DNA of 42,654 nucleotides from a bacterium (lineage in GTDB: Bacteria; Patescibacteriota; Doudnabacteria; UBA920; 2-01-FULL-46-14): NCBI GenBank assembly GCA_030700065.1, contig JAUYKH010000015.1:1-42654 (forward strand), given 5' to 3'. How positions within the stretch are numbered: position 1 is the stretch's first letter; each line of letters begins with the position of its first letter. Made by a program: the position numbers and the translations under genes. Under the pieces are notes generated by a model that was not told the DNA's origin, ran no database searches, and saw only the letters and a program-made list of their open reading frames with translations. Below, piece after piece: positions 22,010 to 30,448 of this stretch.

Positions 22010-22038
22010 AATATAAAGGTATGCGTTAATGCTGTCAA
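22010..22038 (-). promoter_or_regulatory. Strong promoter of the 39-aa gene
   Basis: Minus strand TTGACA (22038-22033), 17-bp spacer, TATATT (22015-22010). It leaves a leader of about 50 nt with CTCCTT and AAGGAG able to pair. Confidence 0.8.
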
Positions 22039-22049
22039 GTCAATAAAGC

Positions 22050-22811
22050 CTACTCTGTCAAAATTGAATGCCCGTTTTCGATAACCGCCACTGTGTGTTC
22101 GAAATGCGCGGCGAGACTGCCGTCGGCTGTGAGCACTGTCCACCCATCGGGCATAAATTTCACTCTCCAATCACCCAACGTAAACATCGGCTCTATCGCC
22201 AAAACCATGCCAGACCTCAACTCTTCAAGCGTTCCCCGCTTACCGTAATTGGGCACTGAAGGGGGCTCATGAATGCTGTGCCCCACACCATGCCCGATGA
22301 GATCGCGGATCACACCCAAACCGAATTTCTTTCCCACTGCCTGGACCGCGTGAGCAACATCGCCGATGGTGTTGCCGGGTTTTATCTCTTCAATTCCCGC
22401 ATGGAGGGCTTCTCTTGTCCCGGCTAATAAATTTTCAACTTCGCGGCTTATTTTTCCCACTGGAACAGTAATCGCCGCGTCAGTATATAAATTTTTGTAT
22501 TTGATTCCCAGATCCAAACTGATGATCTCGCCCTGTTTGAGAATTCTTTTGCTGGGAATGCAATGCACGACTTCATTATTTATTGACGCGCAAAGAGCCG
22601 CCGGAAACGATTTCTTGTTCCACGATGGCGTGTATCCCAAAAAGGCCGCTTCCGCTCCCGCCTTGCCAATCTTGTCTCGAGCTAATTCTTCCAAATCCCA
22701 GGTGGAAATGCCAGCCGCGACTTTCGCGGCGACATCCTCAAGCACCTGCCCGAGAATCTTTCCGCCCTCGCGCAAAACTTTTATTTCGTCCGGGGTTTTA
22801 ATGAGGCTCAT
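22050..22811 (-). CDS. map: Methionine aminopeptidase, type I
   Basis: 253 aa pita-bread enzyme that removes N-terminal Met from nascent proteins. Metal ligands are in view: ISLDLGIKYKNLYTDAAI (two Asp), GHGVGHSIHEPP (His) and LAIEPMFT plus the C-terminal EHTVAVIENG (two Glu). It is the last gene of the long ribosomal operon, following adk and a cytidylate kinase-like gene as in many bacterial spc operons (secY-adk-map). It overlaps the upstream gene by 14 bp. Confidence 0.96.
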   Translation of the reverse strand: MSLIKTPDEIKVLREGGKILGQVLEDVAAKVAAGISTWDLEELARDKIGKAGAEAAFLGYTPSWNKKSFPAALCASINNEVVHCIPSKRILKQGEIISLDLGIKYKNLYTDAAITVPVGKISREVENLLAGTREALHAGIEEIKPGNTIGDVAHAVQAVGKKFGLGVIRDLIGHGVGHSIHEPPSVPNYGKRGTLEELRSGMVLAIEPMFTLGDWRVKFMPDGWTVLTADGSLAAHFEHTVAVIENGHSILTE

Positions 22812-23367
22812 TTAGCCATTTGTGATAAAACTTTATTACAACATTAATCACGCCATCGAGATTTTCCGTTCCAGTGTCCACAACCAGATCAAATCTTGTT
22901 TTGTCGGTAATATCCACTTTATACAAATTTAAATACCGTTTGCGTTCGCTTTCTACTCTCTTAAACGTGTTCTCGCGTACTTCATCAACCGACGATCCTT
23001 TTTGGCTTAGCCTTCCCGTTTTTTGGATATGAGTAAATGTTCGTTCCGCTGCCATTTGAGGATCGAGGTCAAGAAACACCTTAAAAGAATCTGGCATCCA
23101 GTGAAACGCCATTCGCGAATCAATCACCAAGTTATCCTTTTCTTCGTGCATTTTTTTGAGTAATTCATCCACTTCCAAGTCAATTTCTCGTTGCTTTTCT
23201 GCAGTAATATTTATTTCTTCAATCGAGTAACCGCGCTCCGACGCCATTTTCCTAAATAGATCGCCCGAAGAAAAATGTTCGTACCCGAGCATTCTCGCGA
23301 CCCCCTTTGCGGTACTAGACTTTCCACTCCCCGGATATCCGGCTATGGTAATAATATGCTTCCTCAT
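22798..23367 (-). CDS. Cytidylate kinase-like P-loop nucleoside monophosphate kinase
   Basis: 189 aa. P-loop IAGYPGSGKSSTAKGVARMLG (residues about 7-27), then FSSGDLFRKMASERG and LVIDSRMAFHWMPDSFKVFLDLD resemble the short archaeal-type CMP kinases rather than bacterial Cmk (about 225 aa). It would phosphorylate CMP or dCMP. Inserted between adk and map with 4- and 14-bp overlaps. The substrate could be another nucleotide. Confidence 0.78.
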   Translation of the reverse strand: MRKHIITIAGYPGSGKSSTAKGVARMLGYEHFSSGDLFRKMASERGYSIEEINITAEKQREIDLEVDELLKKMHEEKDNLVIDSRMAFHWMPDSFKVFLDLDPQMAAERTFTHIQKTGRLSQKGSSVDEVRENTFKRVESERKRYLNLYKVDITDKTRFDLVVDTGTENLDGVINVVIKFYHKWLNEPH

Positions 23368-23930
23368 TTTAAGCCCAGCCTGTTAACGATTTCCTCCTGG
23401 ACTTTCTCAATCGACGGCGACCCGTCGATACTAATAAGTTTTTTCTCATTTTCCAATTGCCTGACAACAGGCATTGTTTCCGAATTGAATAATTCAAAAC
23501 GCTTCTTGAGAGCTTCGGGATGATCATCGACCCTACCCCGGCCGCCAATCCTTTTCAAGGCTTCTTCTTCCGGGAGCTCAATAAAAATAACCTTGTAATT
23601 CCGACGCCCGAGCCTCACCCAAGAGGCCTTCATCAATTCGTACTGCCGCAGAGAACGCGGAAAACCGTGGACAACAATACTTTGATCAGGCGGAATTTTC
23701 GACAAACGGTCTTCAATCACCGCAACAATTAATTCCGGCTCGACCAATCGCCCTTCCACATTTATGGTTTGATTTACTTTTTTCCCAAGTTGGGTATCTG
23801 TTTTGGCAATCTCCCGAAGCTCATTGCCCGCGCCGATCACGACAAAACCGAACTCTTTGGCGAGCAAGTCCGCCTGCGTGTCCTTGCCCGACCCCTGGGG
23901 CCCCAGAATAACTAAATTAGAAACCTTCAT
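23364..23930 (-). CDS. adk: Adenylate kinase (short, lidless)
   Basis: 188 aa. P-loop ILGPQGSGKDTQADLLAKEFG (about 8-28), VVHGFPRSLRQ (canonical DGFPR has His for Asp here), and the LID region reduced to IGGRGRVDDHPEALKKRFE, with no zinc-lid Cys. It interconverts ATP, AMP and ADP. Position after secY is the standard place for adk. The Asp-to-His change in the GFPR motif is unusual but occurs in divergent kinases; UMP/CMP specificity is an alternative. Confidence 0.85.
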   Translation of the reverse strand: MKVSNLVILGPQGSGKDTQADLLAKEFGFVVIGAGNELREIAKTDTQLGKKVNQTINVEGRLVEPELIVAVIEDRLSKIPPDQSIVVHGFPRSLRQYELMKASWVRLGRRNYKVIFIELPEEEALKRIGGRGRVDDHPEALKKRFELFNSETMPVVRQLENEKKLISIDGSPSIEKVQEEIVNRLGLK

Positions 23931-25200
23931 AATCGCGCATCACGAGCTGCGATTCAATTTGTTTCACGCTCTCAATGACAACAGCGACCACGATCAAAAG
24001 GCTCGTGCCGCCGATGGTCAGCGCCTGCGTTTTGGTAACAATCTGCATCAGAAACGGCAGGACGGCGATGAGGCCCAAAAATACGGCTCCGGCCAGCGTA
24101 ATCCGATTCAAAACGCGGTATAGAAATTCCGCGGTCTGGTGCCCGGGACGCAATCCCGGCACGAATCCGCCTTGTTTTTGCAGATTGTCCGCGATGTCCT
24201 CCGGGTTAAACACGACTGCCGTGTAGAAATAAGTAAAAGCAATTACGAGTATAAAATACGCAATGCCGTAAAAAGTGGTATTGGCAAAAAGCTCGCTTAT
24301 GGACCGGGCGAAATCGGCAATGGCCGGCGTTTTCGCCTGCGTCAAAAAGTTCGCGATTATTCCGGGAAATAACAGTATGGAAATGGCGAAGATGATCGGA
24401 ATCACGCCCGCGGTATTTACCCGAATCGGCAAGTGAGTATTGACTCCGCCGTACAATTTGTCTCCTCTGACGCGCTTGGCATAGGATACGGGTATATTCC
24501 GGGTCGCTTCGGTCATAATCACTACGCCAAGAACCACGGCCAGCGCGATCAGCACGAAACCGATAATGGTCGGCAATCCCAATGTTTCATAAATCGAACC
24601 GATCCGCGCGGTACCGCCGGGCAATTGCGACACAATCCCGGCAAAGATGATGAGTGATATGCCGTTACCGATACCGTATTCGGTAATCAGTTCCCCGAGC
24701 CACATCAAAATCAGAGTACCAGCCGTAATCGACAAAATGATAATAAACCACTGCGAGGAAGTAAGTCCGGCCAGGATGTTCACCGCTCCGCCGCCCCCTC
24801 GCGAAAACAAGGTAATGGTTCCAAAACCCTGCAGGGCCGCCAATGGCACAGTCAAATAGCGCATGTACTGGTTTACCTTTGCTCTCCCCGCTTCTCCTTC
24901 CTTCTGTAGCTGCCCGAGTTTCGGAATAATGATCGCCAGAAGCTGCATGATGATGGAGGCCGTGATGTAGGGGCCGACCCCCAGCATCGCGATTGAAAAA
25001 TTTGACAAGCCGCCGCCCGAGAAAATATCAAGCAGTCCAAAGAGCTGATTTTGGCTGAAAAATTGGCGAAGCGCGGCGGCATTTACGCCCGGTATCGGTA
25101 TCGCGGCCAAAACCCTGGTCACCGCCAAAATCAGCAAAACCATGAGGATTTTGTGGCGCAAATCCCGAAGCCGCCAGATTTGAATCAGTTTATTGATCAT
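23917..25200 (-). CDS. secY: Protein translocase subunit SecY
   Basis: 427 aa with 10 membrane helices. LDIFSGGGLSNFSIAMLGVGPYITASIIMQLL is the SecY signature around TM2, and PVSYAKRVRGDKLYGGVNTHLPIRVNTAGVIPIIFA the cytosolic C4 loop before TM7. It forms the Sec channel with SecE and exports the signal-peptide proteins of this window. Start MINKLIQIWRL fits the family; it overlaps rplO by 11 bp. Confidence 0.97.
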   Translation of the reverse strand: MINKLIQIWRLRDLRHKILMVLLILAVTRVLAAIPIPGVNAAALRQFFSQNQLFGLLDIFSGGGLSNFSIAMLGVGPYITASIIMQLLAIIIPKLGQLQKEGEAGRAKVNQYMRYLTVPLAALQGFGTITLFSRGGGGAVNILAGLTSSQWFIIILSITAGTLILMWLGELITEYGIGNGISLIIFAGIVSQLPGGTARIGSIYETLGLPTIIGFVLIALAVVLGVVIMTEATRNIPVSYAKRVRGDKLYGGVNTHLPIRVNTAGVIPIIFAISILLFPGIIANFLTQAKTPAIADFARSISELFANTTFYGIAYFILVIAFTYFYTAVVFNPEDIADNLQKQGGFVPGLRPGHQTAEFLYRVLNRITLAGAVFLGLIAVLPFLMQIVTKTQALTIGGTSLLIVVAVVIESVKQIESQLVMRDYEGF

Positions 25201-25627
25201 TTTTTCCCCCAGCGGCCTCAATGGCCTTTTGAGCCGGTTTCGAAAGCTTTACCCCTTTGAAATCCATTTTTTTTGTTACCGCCCCGCCCCCCAATATTTT
25301 TACCGGCAGTTTCGAGTTTGCAATCAGGCCAGCCTGTTTTAAGACCTCCGGCGTCACGGGAAATTTCGAGACGCGCTTTTCGACTTCAGAGAGATCAACG
25401 ACCTGGTTTTTCGGATAAAATGACTTAAAGCCGCGAATTTTGGGGATTTGACGGATAAAAGGCATGCGCCCTCCCTCGAAGCCCGGCTTGATATTCCCTC
25501 CGGAGCGGCTCTTTTGCCCCTTCATGCCCCGGCCTGAATAAGTCCCGTGGCCGGAGCCGGATCCTCGCCCGACTCTCTTTCGGTCCTTTCTTCCTATCTT
25601 CGGTTTTAGGTTTGATAAATTAAGCAT
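25190..25627 (-). CDS. rplO: 50S ribosomal protein L15
   Basis: 145 aa. The Gly/Arg-rich N-terminal extension (KRVGRGSGSGHGTYSGRG) and GFEGGRMPFIRQIPKIRGF are diagnostic of L15, which binds domain II of 23S rRNA late in assembly. The preceding gene is rpsE; rpmD (L30), normally between them, is missing. rplO and rpsE overlap by 8 bp. Confidence 0.97.
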   Translation of the reverse strand: MLNLSNLKPKIGRKDRKRVGRGSGSGHGTYSGRGMKGQKSRSGGNIKPGFEGGRMPFIRQIPKIRGFKSFYPKNQVVDLSEVEKRVSKFPVTPEVLKQAGLIANSKLPVKILGGGAVTKKMDFKGVKLSKPAQKAIEAAGGKNDQ

Positions 25628-26108
25628 TTTCCTTATTTTCTCGCTGCGGCTTCATTTTCAACTTCTTAAGCGCTTCATAGGTCGCCCGGACATTGCTTAT
25701 CTTGTTCGCACTGCCCAGCATTTTGCTTGAGATATTTTTTATGCCCGCCAAATCAACAACCGCCCGGACCGGACCCCCTGCCACGATTCCGGTTCCCCGC
25801 GGGACTGGTTTTAGAATAATTTGCGCCGCCTTGAATTTGATTCTTATCTGGTGCGGGATGGTATCGTTCACAATAGGCACTTCAATCATATTTTTTTTGG
25901 CTTCCGCCGTAGCTTTGCCGATTGCCTCGGCAACATCCGTCCCCTTCTTTACGCCTATGCCGACTTTGCCTTTCCGGTCTCCCGCAACAACCAGGGCGCG
26001 AAACCTCATGCGCTTCCCGCCCGCCACTACACGGGTCACCCGTTTTATCTCGACGACCTTTGTCTGAAATTCTTTTTTGATTGCTTCCCTGCGTGAATAT
26101 GCCATCAT
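25620..26108 (-). CDS. rpsE: 30S ribosomal protein S5
   Basis: 162 aa. N-terminal double-stranded-RNA-binding fold (VVEIKRVTRVVAGGKRMRFRALVVAGD) and C-terminal domain (RGTGIVAGGPVRAVVDLAGIKNISSKMLGS) are consensus S5, which sits near the mRNA entry site. Two adjacent ATG codons are possible starts. It is followed directly by rplO. Confidence 0.97.
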   Translation of the reverse strand: MMAYSRREAIKKEFQTKVVEIKRVTRVVAGGKRMRFRALVVAGDRKGKVGIGVKKGTDVAEAIGKATAEAKKNMIEVPIVNDTIPHQIRIKFKAAQIILKPVPRGTGIVAGGPVRAVVDLAGIKNISSKMLGSANKISNVRATYEALKKLKMKPQRENKENA

Positions 26109-26109
26109 G

Positions 26110-26439
26110 TTAAATCTTTAATCCCGCCTCGCGCAAGGCCTTGCCCACTGCTTCAACCCGCCCATGATAAATATTCCCGCCACGGTCGAATACAGCCTCC
26201 TTTATCCCCGCCTTCGCCGCGCTTTTGGCCAAAAGCTTGGCGGCATCCACAACCCGATCTTTCCCTTTCGATTTTTCGGTTGAGGCGGAGGCCACCGTCA
26301 CGCTCTTCTCATCATCAATGAGCTGAAGGTGGATATGCTTGTGGCTCTTGAACAAACTTAACCGCGGACGAGACGCAGTACCGCTTATTTTTGCTCTTAT
26401 TCTTCTATGTCGATTAATTCTATTTTCTTGCCTTGTCAT
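26110..26439 (-). CDS. rplR: 50S ribosomal protein L18
   Basis: 109 aa. RIRAKISGTASRPRLSLFKSHKHIHLQLIDDE and AGIKEAVFDRGGNIYHGRVEAVGKALREAGLKI are consensus L18, which carries 5S rRNA in the central protuberance with L5. The 52-bp gap to rplF holds no gene. Confidence 0.97.
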   Translation of the reverse strand: MTRQENRINRHRRIRAKISGTASRPRLSLFKSHKHIHLQLIDDEKSVTVASASTEKSKGKDRVVDAAKLLAKSAAKAGIKEAVFDRGGNIYHGRVEAVGKALREAGLKI

Positions 26440-26491
26440 AAATTCCTACGAATTACGAATTTTTACCAATCTACGAATGATTTAGTAGGGT

Positions 26492-27043
26492 TTATCCCGC
26501 CCCTACTGATTTAACTACTTTGCCGGCTTTGCGACGAATAACTTCTTCCGCGTATTTTATTCCCTTGCCTTTGTACGGCTCGGGTTTTTTTCTGCTTCTT
26601 ACGAGCGCCGCAAATTGGCCGACCTCCTGCTTATCGATGCCACTGACTGTAATTATACTTTTTTCCACCTTAACTTCCAAGCCGGGAAAAATCGGCAGTT
26701 CGACCGGATGAGAGAAGCCAATATTCAAAACCAGCTTTCCGTCGGCAACCGAAGCCCGGTATCCGACTCCGGATATTTCAAGTTTCCGTTCAAATCCGGC
26801 TGACACGCCGGTTATCGCGTTTTGAACGAGCGAACGGAATGTGCCCCAAAGCGCTCTCTGCTTGCGATTGTCCGGATTGGGAACGCTTACCGCAAGCTGG
26901 CCTTCTGCCGATTTAACCGCGACGCTAGGATGCAATTCAACAGTCAAATGACCTTTGGGTCCTTTGACGTTCAATGTCTGCCCGGCGATATTGACTTCCA
27001 CGCCTTCGGGTATTGTTATGGGTTTTTTTCCAATCTTGCTCAT
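26492..27043 (-). CDS. rplF: 50S ribosomal protein L6
   Basis: 183 aa with the two repeated L6 folds. MSKIGKKPITIPEGVEVNI opens it and PEPYKGKGIKYAEEVIRRKAGKVVK is the C-terminal rRNA-binding signature near the sarcin-ricin loop. Normal length and position after rpsH. Confidence 0.97.
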   Translation of the reverse strand: MSKIGKKPITIPEGVEVNIAGQTLNVKGPKGHLTVELHPSVAVKSAEGQLAVSVPNPDNRKQRALWGTFRSLVQNAITGVSAGFERKLEISGVGYRASVADGKLVLNIGFSHPVELPIFPGLEVKVEKSIITVSGIDKQEVGQFAALVRSRKKPEPYKGKGIKYAEEVIRRKAGKVVKSVGAG

Positions 27044-27047
27044 ATTT

Positions 27048-27449
27048 TTACCATATCTGGCAAATTACTTCGCCCCCGACTTTTTCCTTGCGCGCCTGTC
27101 GGTCAGTCATCAATCCCTTTGAAGTTGAAACAATTGTCGCGCCGAAACCAGATTTCACTTTTGGAATCTCCTGACTTCGGGCATAAATCCGCTGACCGGG
27201 TTTGCTTATGCGATTGAGTCCGGAAATTATCGGCGATCCGGCCTCATCGTACTTTAATTTAAGCTTCAAATGCTTTAATGATTTTTCTTCCGTCCCGCCG
27301 TCTATTTCCACTTGATCAATCCAACCTTGATTATGAAGCAATTCGGCCAAGTTCTGTTTCAGCTTCGAATACGGCAAAACCACCTCGGCCTTTTTTACGG
27401 CCAAGGCATTTCTGATTCGTGTTAGCATGTCTGATATTGGATCAGTCAT
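27048..27449 (-). CDS. rpsH: 30S ribosomal protein S8
   Basis: 133 aa. DPISDMLTRIRNALAVKKAEVVLPYSKLK and the C-terminal GFGATIVSTSKGLMTDRQARKEKVGGEVICQIW match S8, which binds the central domain of 16S rRNA and in E. coli represses the spc operon. Normal length. Confidence 0.97.
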   Translation of the reverse strand: MTDPISDMLTRIRNALAVKKAEVVLPYSKLKQNLAELLHNQGWIDQVEIDGGTEEKSLKHLKLKLKYDEAGSPIISGLNRISKPGQRIYARSQEIPKVKSGFGATIVSTSKGLMTDRQARKEKVGGEVICQIW

Positions 27450-27459
27450 ACGTTTGATC

Positions 27460-27645
27460 TTACCAACTGGATTTAATAATACCTGGAATTTCCCCTTTGG
27501 AAGCCATCTCGCGAAAACAAATCCGGCACAAATCGAAATCTCTCATGTAGCCGCGCTTTCTTCCGCAACGCCAACAGCGTCTCACCAGTCGCGTGGAATA
27601 TTTCAGCTTTTTCTTTGATTTGGCAATCTGACTCTTTTTAGCCAT
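27460..27645 (-). CDS. rpsN: 30S ribosomal protein S14, zinc-binding type
   Basis: 61 aa, the short type Z form. Zinc ligands [10 protein letters not shown] and CRICFREMA give two CxxC pairs. [23 protein letters not shown] is the usual N-terminus. Located between rplE and rpsH as in canonical spc operons. Confidence 0.96.
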   Translation of the reverse strand: MAKKSQIAKSKKKLKYSTRLVRRCWRCGRKRGYMRDFDLCRICFREMASKGEIPGIIKSSW

Positions 27646-27685
27646 ATAAATTTAATGTGTCTTTTCCGCCGGAGGCGGATCCGCC

Positions 27686-28231
27686 TTAGGCGGAAAACGG
27701 CATTCCTAACTTTTTCAAAAGCAGATAGGCCTGCTCATTGTTCTTTGCTGTGGTGACAATAGTGATCTCGAGACCAAAAGTCAATCCGACCTCTTCCTGC
27801 GCCATCTCCGGAAAAACAAAATGTTCAGATACGCCACAACTGTAATTTCCCTTTCCGTCAAGAGCGGTTTTTGAAAGACCGCGGAAGTCGCGGGTGCGCG
27901 GCAAGGCGGCATTGATAAATTTATCCAAAAATTCGTACATCCGTCTGCCTCGAAGCGTGACCCGCAAACCGACTATTTGTCCTTCGCGGATTTTGAACGC
28001 GGAAATTGCCTTCCTCGCGCGGGTCAAAAGCGGTTTCTGCCCGGTAATCCTGGCCATCGCCAGGGTAATTTCATCAAGGCTTTTAGGATTTTGCTGGAGC
28101 ACCCTCCCGATTCCCGCGTTTACTATAACTTTTTCGATCCTGGGAACTGCAAAAACATTGTCCAAATGAAGCTCTGCTTTGAGCTCTGGACGGATTCGCG
28201 TTTTATATAATTCCTGCAATCTGGTAGCCAT
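27686..28231 (-). CDS. rplE: 50S ribosomal protein L5
   Basis: 181 aa. NVFAVPRIEKVIVNAGIGRV, GQIVGLRVTLRGRRMYEFLDKFI and RDFRGLSKTALDGKGNYSCGVSEHFVFPE are diagnostic. L5 binds 5S rRNA and contacts P-site tRNA. Its last codons (PFSA) and the following 40 bp contain GGCGG/CCGCC hairpin sequence, so a small repeat abuts or forms the 3' end. Confidence 0.97.
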   Translation of the reverse strand: MATRLQELYKTRIRPELKAELHLDNVFAVPRIEKVIVNAGIGRVLQQNPKSLDEITLAMARITGQKPLLTRARKAISAFKIREGQIVGLRVTLRGRRMYEFLDKFINAALPRTRDFRGLSKTALDGKGNYSCGVSEHFVFPEMAQEEVGLTFGLEITIVTTAKNNEQAYLLLKKLGMPFSA

Positions 28232-28240
28232 AATATAAGA

Positions 28241-28552
28241 TCAAATATTCTTGCCGCATCGCTTGCATACGCGTCTTTTCATCCCTTTTTCATCCGTGAC
28301 ATGGCCAATCCGGGCGGGTTTTTTGCAGTGGGGGCATACAACCATCAGGCGAGACGCTCGCATGGGCATTGGAATCCGAAGTTTCTGTCCTTTTTCTCCG
28401 CCTTTTTTGGGCTTTCGGTGCCGGAATACGATATTGCGCCCCTCAACGGTCGCCATATTGAGTTTCGTATTCACCTTCAAGACTTTCCCCGTCTCGGATC
28501 GATCCTTGCCGGATAAAATTTTTACCAAATCGCCTTTTTTGATATTGGTCAT
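28241..28552 (-). CDS. rplX: 50S ribosomal protein L24 with zinc-ribbon tail
   Basis: 103 aa. KOW motif at the start ([23 protein letters not shown]), then [17 protein letters not shown]. The C-terminus has [11 protein letters not shown] and CKRCGKN, a Cys4 zinc ribbon found in many but not all bacterial L24. It is an assembly initiator protein; the 3' end of rplN overlaps its start by 4 bp. Confidence 0.96.
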   Translation of the reverse strand: MTNIKKGDLVKILSGKDRSETGKVLKVNTKLNMATVEGRNIVFRHRKPKKGGEKGQKLRIPMPMRASRLMVVCPHCKKPARIGHVTDEKGMKRRVCKRCGKNI

Positions 28553-28920
28553 ATTACTTCGGGCGCCAAGCTAATAATCTTCGTGAAACCCAAATCCCTT
28601 AATTCTCGGGGGATGGGTCCAAAAATGCGGGTTCCGCGCGGCTCTTGGGAATCCTTATTGACCAACACAGCCGCATTCTCGTCAAAACGGATGTATGAGC
28701 CGTCCGCGCGCCTCGTTTCCTTCCGGGTCCGGACAATAACCGCGTATACTTTATCACCCTTTTTCACGCTTCCGGTCGGACTCGATGCCTTGACGGACGC
28801 CGCCACGACATCGCCTATCCTGGCCGCTTTGCGTTTATTTTTGCCAGATACGCTGAAAACCGCGATTTCCTTCGCGCCCGTGTTGTCCGCAACTTTCAAT
28901 CTTGAACGTAATTGAATCAT
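28549..28920 (-). CDS. rplN: 50S ribosomal protein L14
   Basis: 123 aa. [19 protein letters not shown] and the C-terminal [19 protein letters not shown] are consensus; [23 protein letters not shown] and [18 protein letters not shown] lie between. It sits at the subunit interface. Overlaps rplX by 4 bp. Confidence 0.98.
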   Translation of the reverse strand: MIQLRSRLKVADNTGAKEIAVFSVSGKNKRKAARIGDVVAASVKASSPTGSVKKGDKVYAVIVRTRKETRRADGSYIRFDENAAVLVNKDSQEPRGTRIFGPIPRELRDLGFTKIISLAPEVI

Positions 28921-28921
28921 A

Positions 28922-29176
28922 TTACTTAATCTTTTTTACAATTTTCCATCGTTTCTCGCGCGAAATCGGCCGTGAACTTTCGATCTCCACCGTGTCTCCA
29001 ACTTGATATTCATTCTTCTCGTCATGAGCTTTATATTTTTTCGTAACCGTAAAATGCTTCCTGTATTTCGGATGACTTTTGCGGGTTACAACTTTGACAA
29101 CCGCTGTCTTGTTCATTTTATGAGCCACGATCTCCCCTTGTGCGCTAGATTTTTGCTTCCCTGCGGTCTGGCTCAT
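28922..29176 (-). CDS. rpsQ: 30S ribosomal protein S17
   Basis: 84 aa OB-fold protein. [52 protein letters not shown] is a near-consensus S17 core. A short Ser/Gln-rich N-terminal extension precedes it. Overlaps rpmC by 4 bp. Confidence 0.97.
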   Translation of the reverse strand: MSQTAGKQKSSAQGEIVAHKMNKTAVVKVVTRKSHPKYRKHFTVTKKYKAHDEKNEYQVGDTVEIESSRPISREKRWKIVKKIK

Positions 29177-29364
29177 GTCTTTTTCCTTTCTTCAAGTATT
29201 GTTAAAATCCGGGCCAAATCCTTTTTGGTTTGCCGCAGCTGCTGGTGATTTTTAATCTCGCGGTTGGCGACTTTAAATCTCAAAGCGCGAATATGCTCCT
29301 TCATTTCTTCAAGCTGTTTCAATAAATCTTCCGTCGGTTTTTTTCGAATATCTTGAGCTTTCAT
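29173..29364 (-). CDS. rpmC: 50S ribosomal protein L29
   Basis: 63 aa helical hairpin. [57 protein letters not shown] matches L29, located near the peptide tunnel exit where it helps form a docking site. Four-bp overlaps with both rplP and rpsQ. Confidence 0.97.
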   Translation of the reverse strand: MKAQDIRKKPTEDLLKQLEEMKEHIRALRFKVANREIKNHQQLRQTKKDLARILTILEERKKT

Positions 29365-29777
29365 CCCTCGCCCTTCCTTGCCTCAAAACGGGTTTTAACC
29401 GGCAATTTTCTAGCGGCCAGGCGCATCGCCTCGCGCGCTTGTTGGGGTGTAACGCCGTCCATTTCAAAAAGCATCCGTCCCTTTTTCACGACCGCGACAA
29501 AGTAATCCACCGCGCCCTTCCCCCCGCCCATCGGTATTTCGTTGCCTTTCGCCGTAATGGGCTTGTCCGGAAATATTCTCACCCATATTTTTCCGCCGCG
29601 TTGGACATATCTCGTCATTGCCCGGCGCGCCGCCTCAATTTGTCTGCTGGTTACCCAAGAATTGCTCAAAGCCCGCAACCCGTAGTTCCCGAAACTCAAA
29701 ACATTCCCGACCATGGCCTTGCCCTTGGTATGACCGCGGTGATGCTTTTTATGTTTAAGTTTTTTGGGAATCAACAT
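29361..29777 (-). CDS. rplP: 50S ribosomal protein L16
   Basis: 138 aa. [48 protein letters not shown] and [26 protein letters not shown] are L16 hallmarks; the loop GGGKGAV contacts A-site tRNA. Normal length. A TAGAAT-type leader precedes the start. Confidence 0.98.
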   Translation of the reverse strand: MLIPKKLKHKKHHRGHTKGKAMVGNVLSFGNYGLRALSNSWVTSRQIEAARRAMTRYVQRGGKIWVRIFPDKPITAKGNEIPMGGGKGAVDYFVAVVKKGRMLFEMDGVTPQQAREAMRLAARKLPVKTRFEARKGEG

Positions 29778-29780
29778 ATT

Positions 29781-30443
29781 CTAAATTCTTTCTTTCTTAA
29801 GCTCTTGAGCGGCAAAGACTTCGCCTTTATTGACCCAAACTTTTATTCCGACTGTTCCATAAGTGGTGAAAGCTGTCGCCCGCGCAAAGTCGATATTTGC
29901 CCGCAGGGTATGCAAGGGAAGCTTCCCTTTGTAAAGCCATTCTGTCCGCGCAATTTCCGCTCCGCCCAAGCGGCCGGAAATCGCGATTTTGACCCCGGTT
30001 GCCCCCGCGTCCATAATCTGCTCGATCGCTGTTTTCATGGCCCGCCGGTAGGACATCCGCTTTTCGATTTGCTCCGCCAAAGTCTGCGCCCAAACCTGGG
30101 CCTCGAGATTGATATTCCTTGATTCTTCGATGGTCACCTTGAGATCCACTTTCCCGATGATATGTTTCTTGAGCTGTTTCTTGAGCTCTTCGACTCCCCC
30201 GCCGCCCTTTCCGATAATCATGCCGGGGCGGGTAGAGTGGACGATTACATTGATTTCTTCGTTCAATCTCTCAATATCTATTCTGATAATGCCTGCTTTG
30301 GCATACTTTTCCGCCACAATTGTCCGAATTGTGCTGTCTTCCTTGAGCGTATCCGAGAATTTTTTTCCACGGGCAAACCACCTGGATTTCCAGGTGTCAG
30401 TGATATTCATTCTAAAACTGCGCGGATCAACCTTGTGGCCCAT
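29781..30443 (-). CDS. rpsC: 30S ribosomal protein S3
   Basis: 220 aa. MGHKVDPRSFRM at the N-terminus, KH domain with VHSTRPGMIIGKGGGGVEELKKQL, and the C-terminal GIKIAISGRLGGAEIARTEW-like signature (GVKIAISGRLGGAEIART). It helps form the mRNA entry helicase. Normal length and order. Confidence 0.98.
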   Translation of the reverse strand: MGHKVDPRSFRMNITDTWKSRWFARGKKFSDTLKEDSTIRTIVAEKYAKAGIIRIDIERLNEEINVIVHSTRPGMIIGKGGGGVEELKKQLKKHIIGKVDLKVTIEESRNINLEAQVWAQTLAEQIEKRMSYRRAMKTAIEQIMDAGATGVKIAISGRLGGAEIARTEWLYKGKLPLHTLRANIDFARATAFTTYGTVGIKVWVNKGEVFAAQELKKERI

Positions 30444-30448
30444 AATAG

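Noticed and set aside
27646-27685. GGCGG/CCGCC hairpins between rpsN and rplE as a terminator
   Set aside because: No T run follows on the transcribed strand and the genes are part of one ribosomal run; probably a small repeat.
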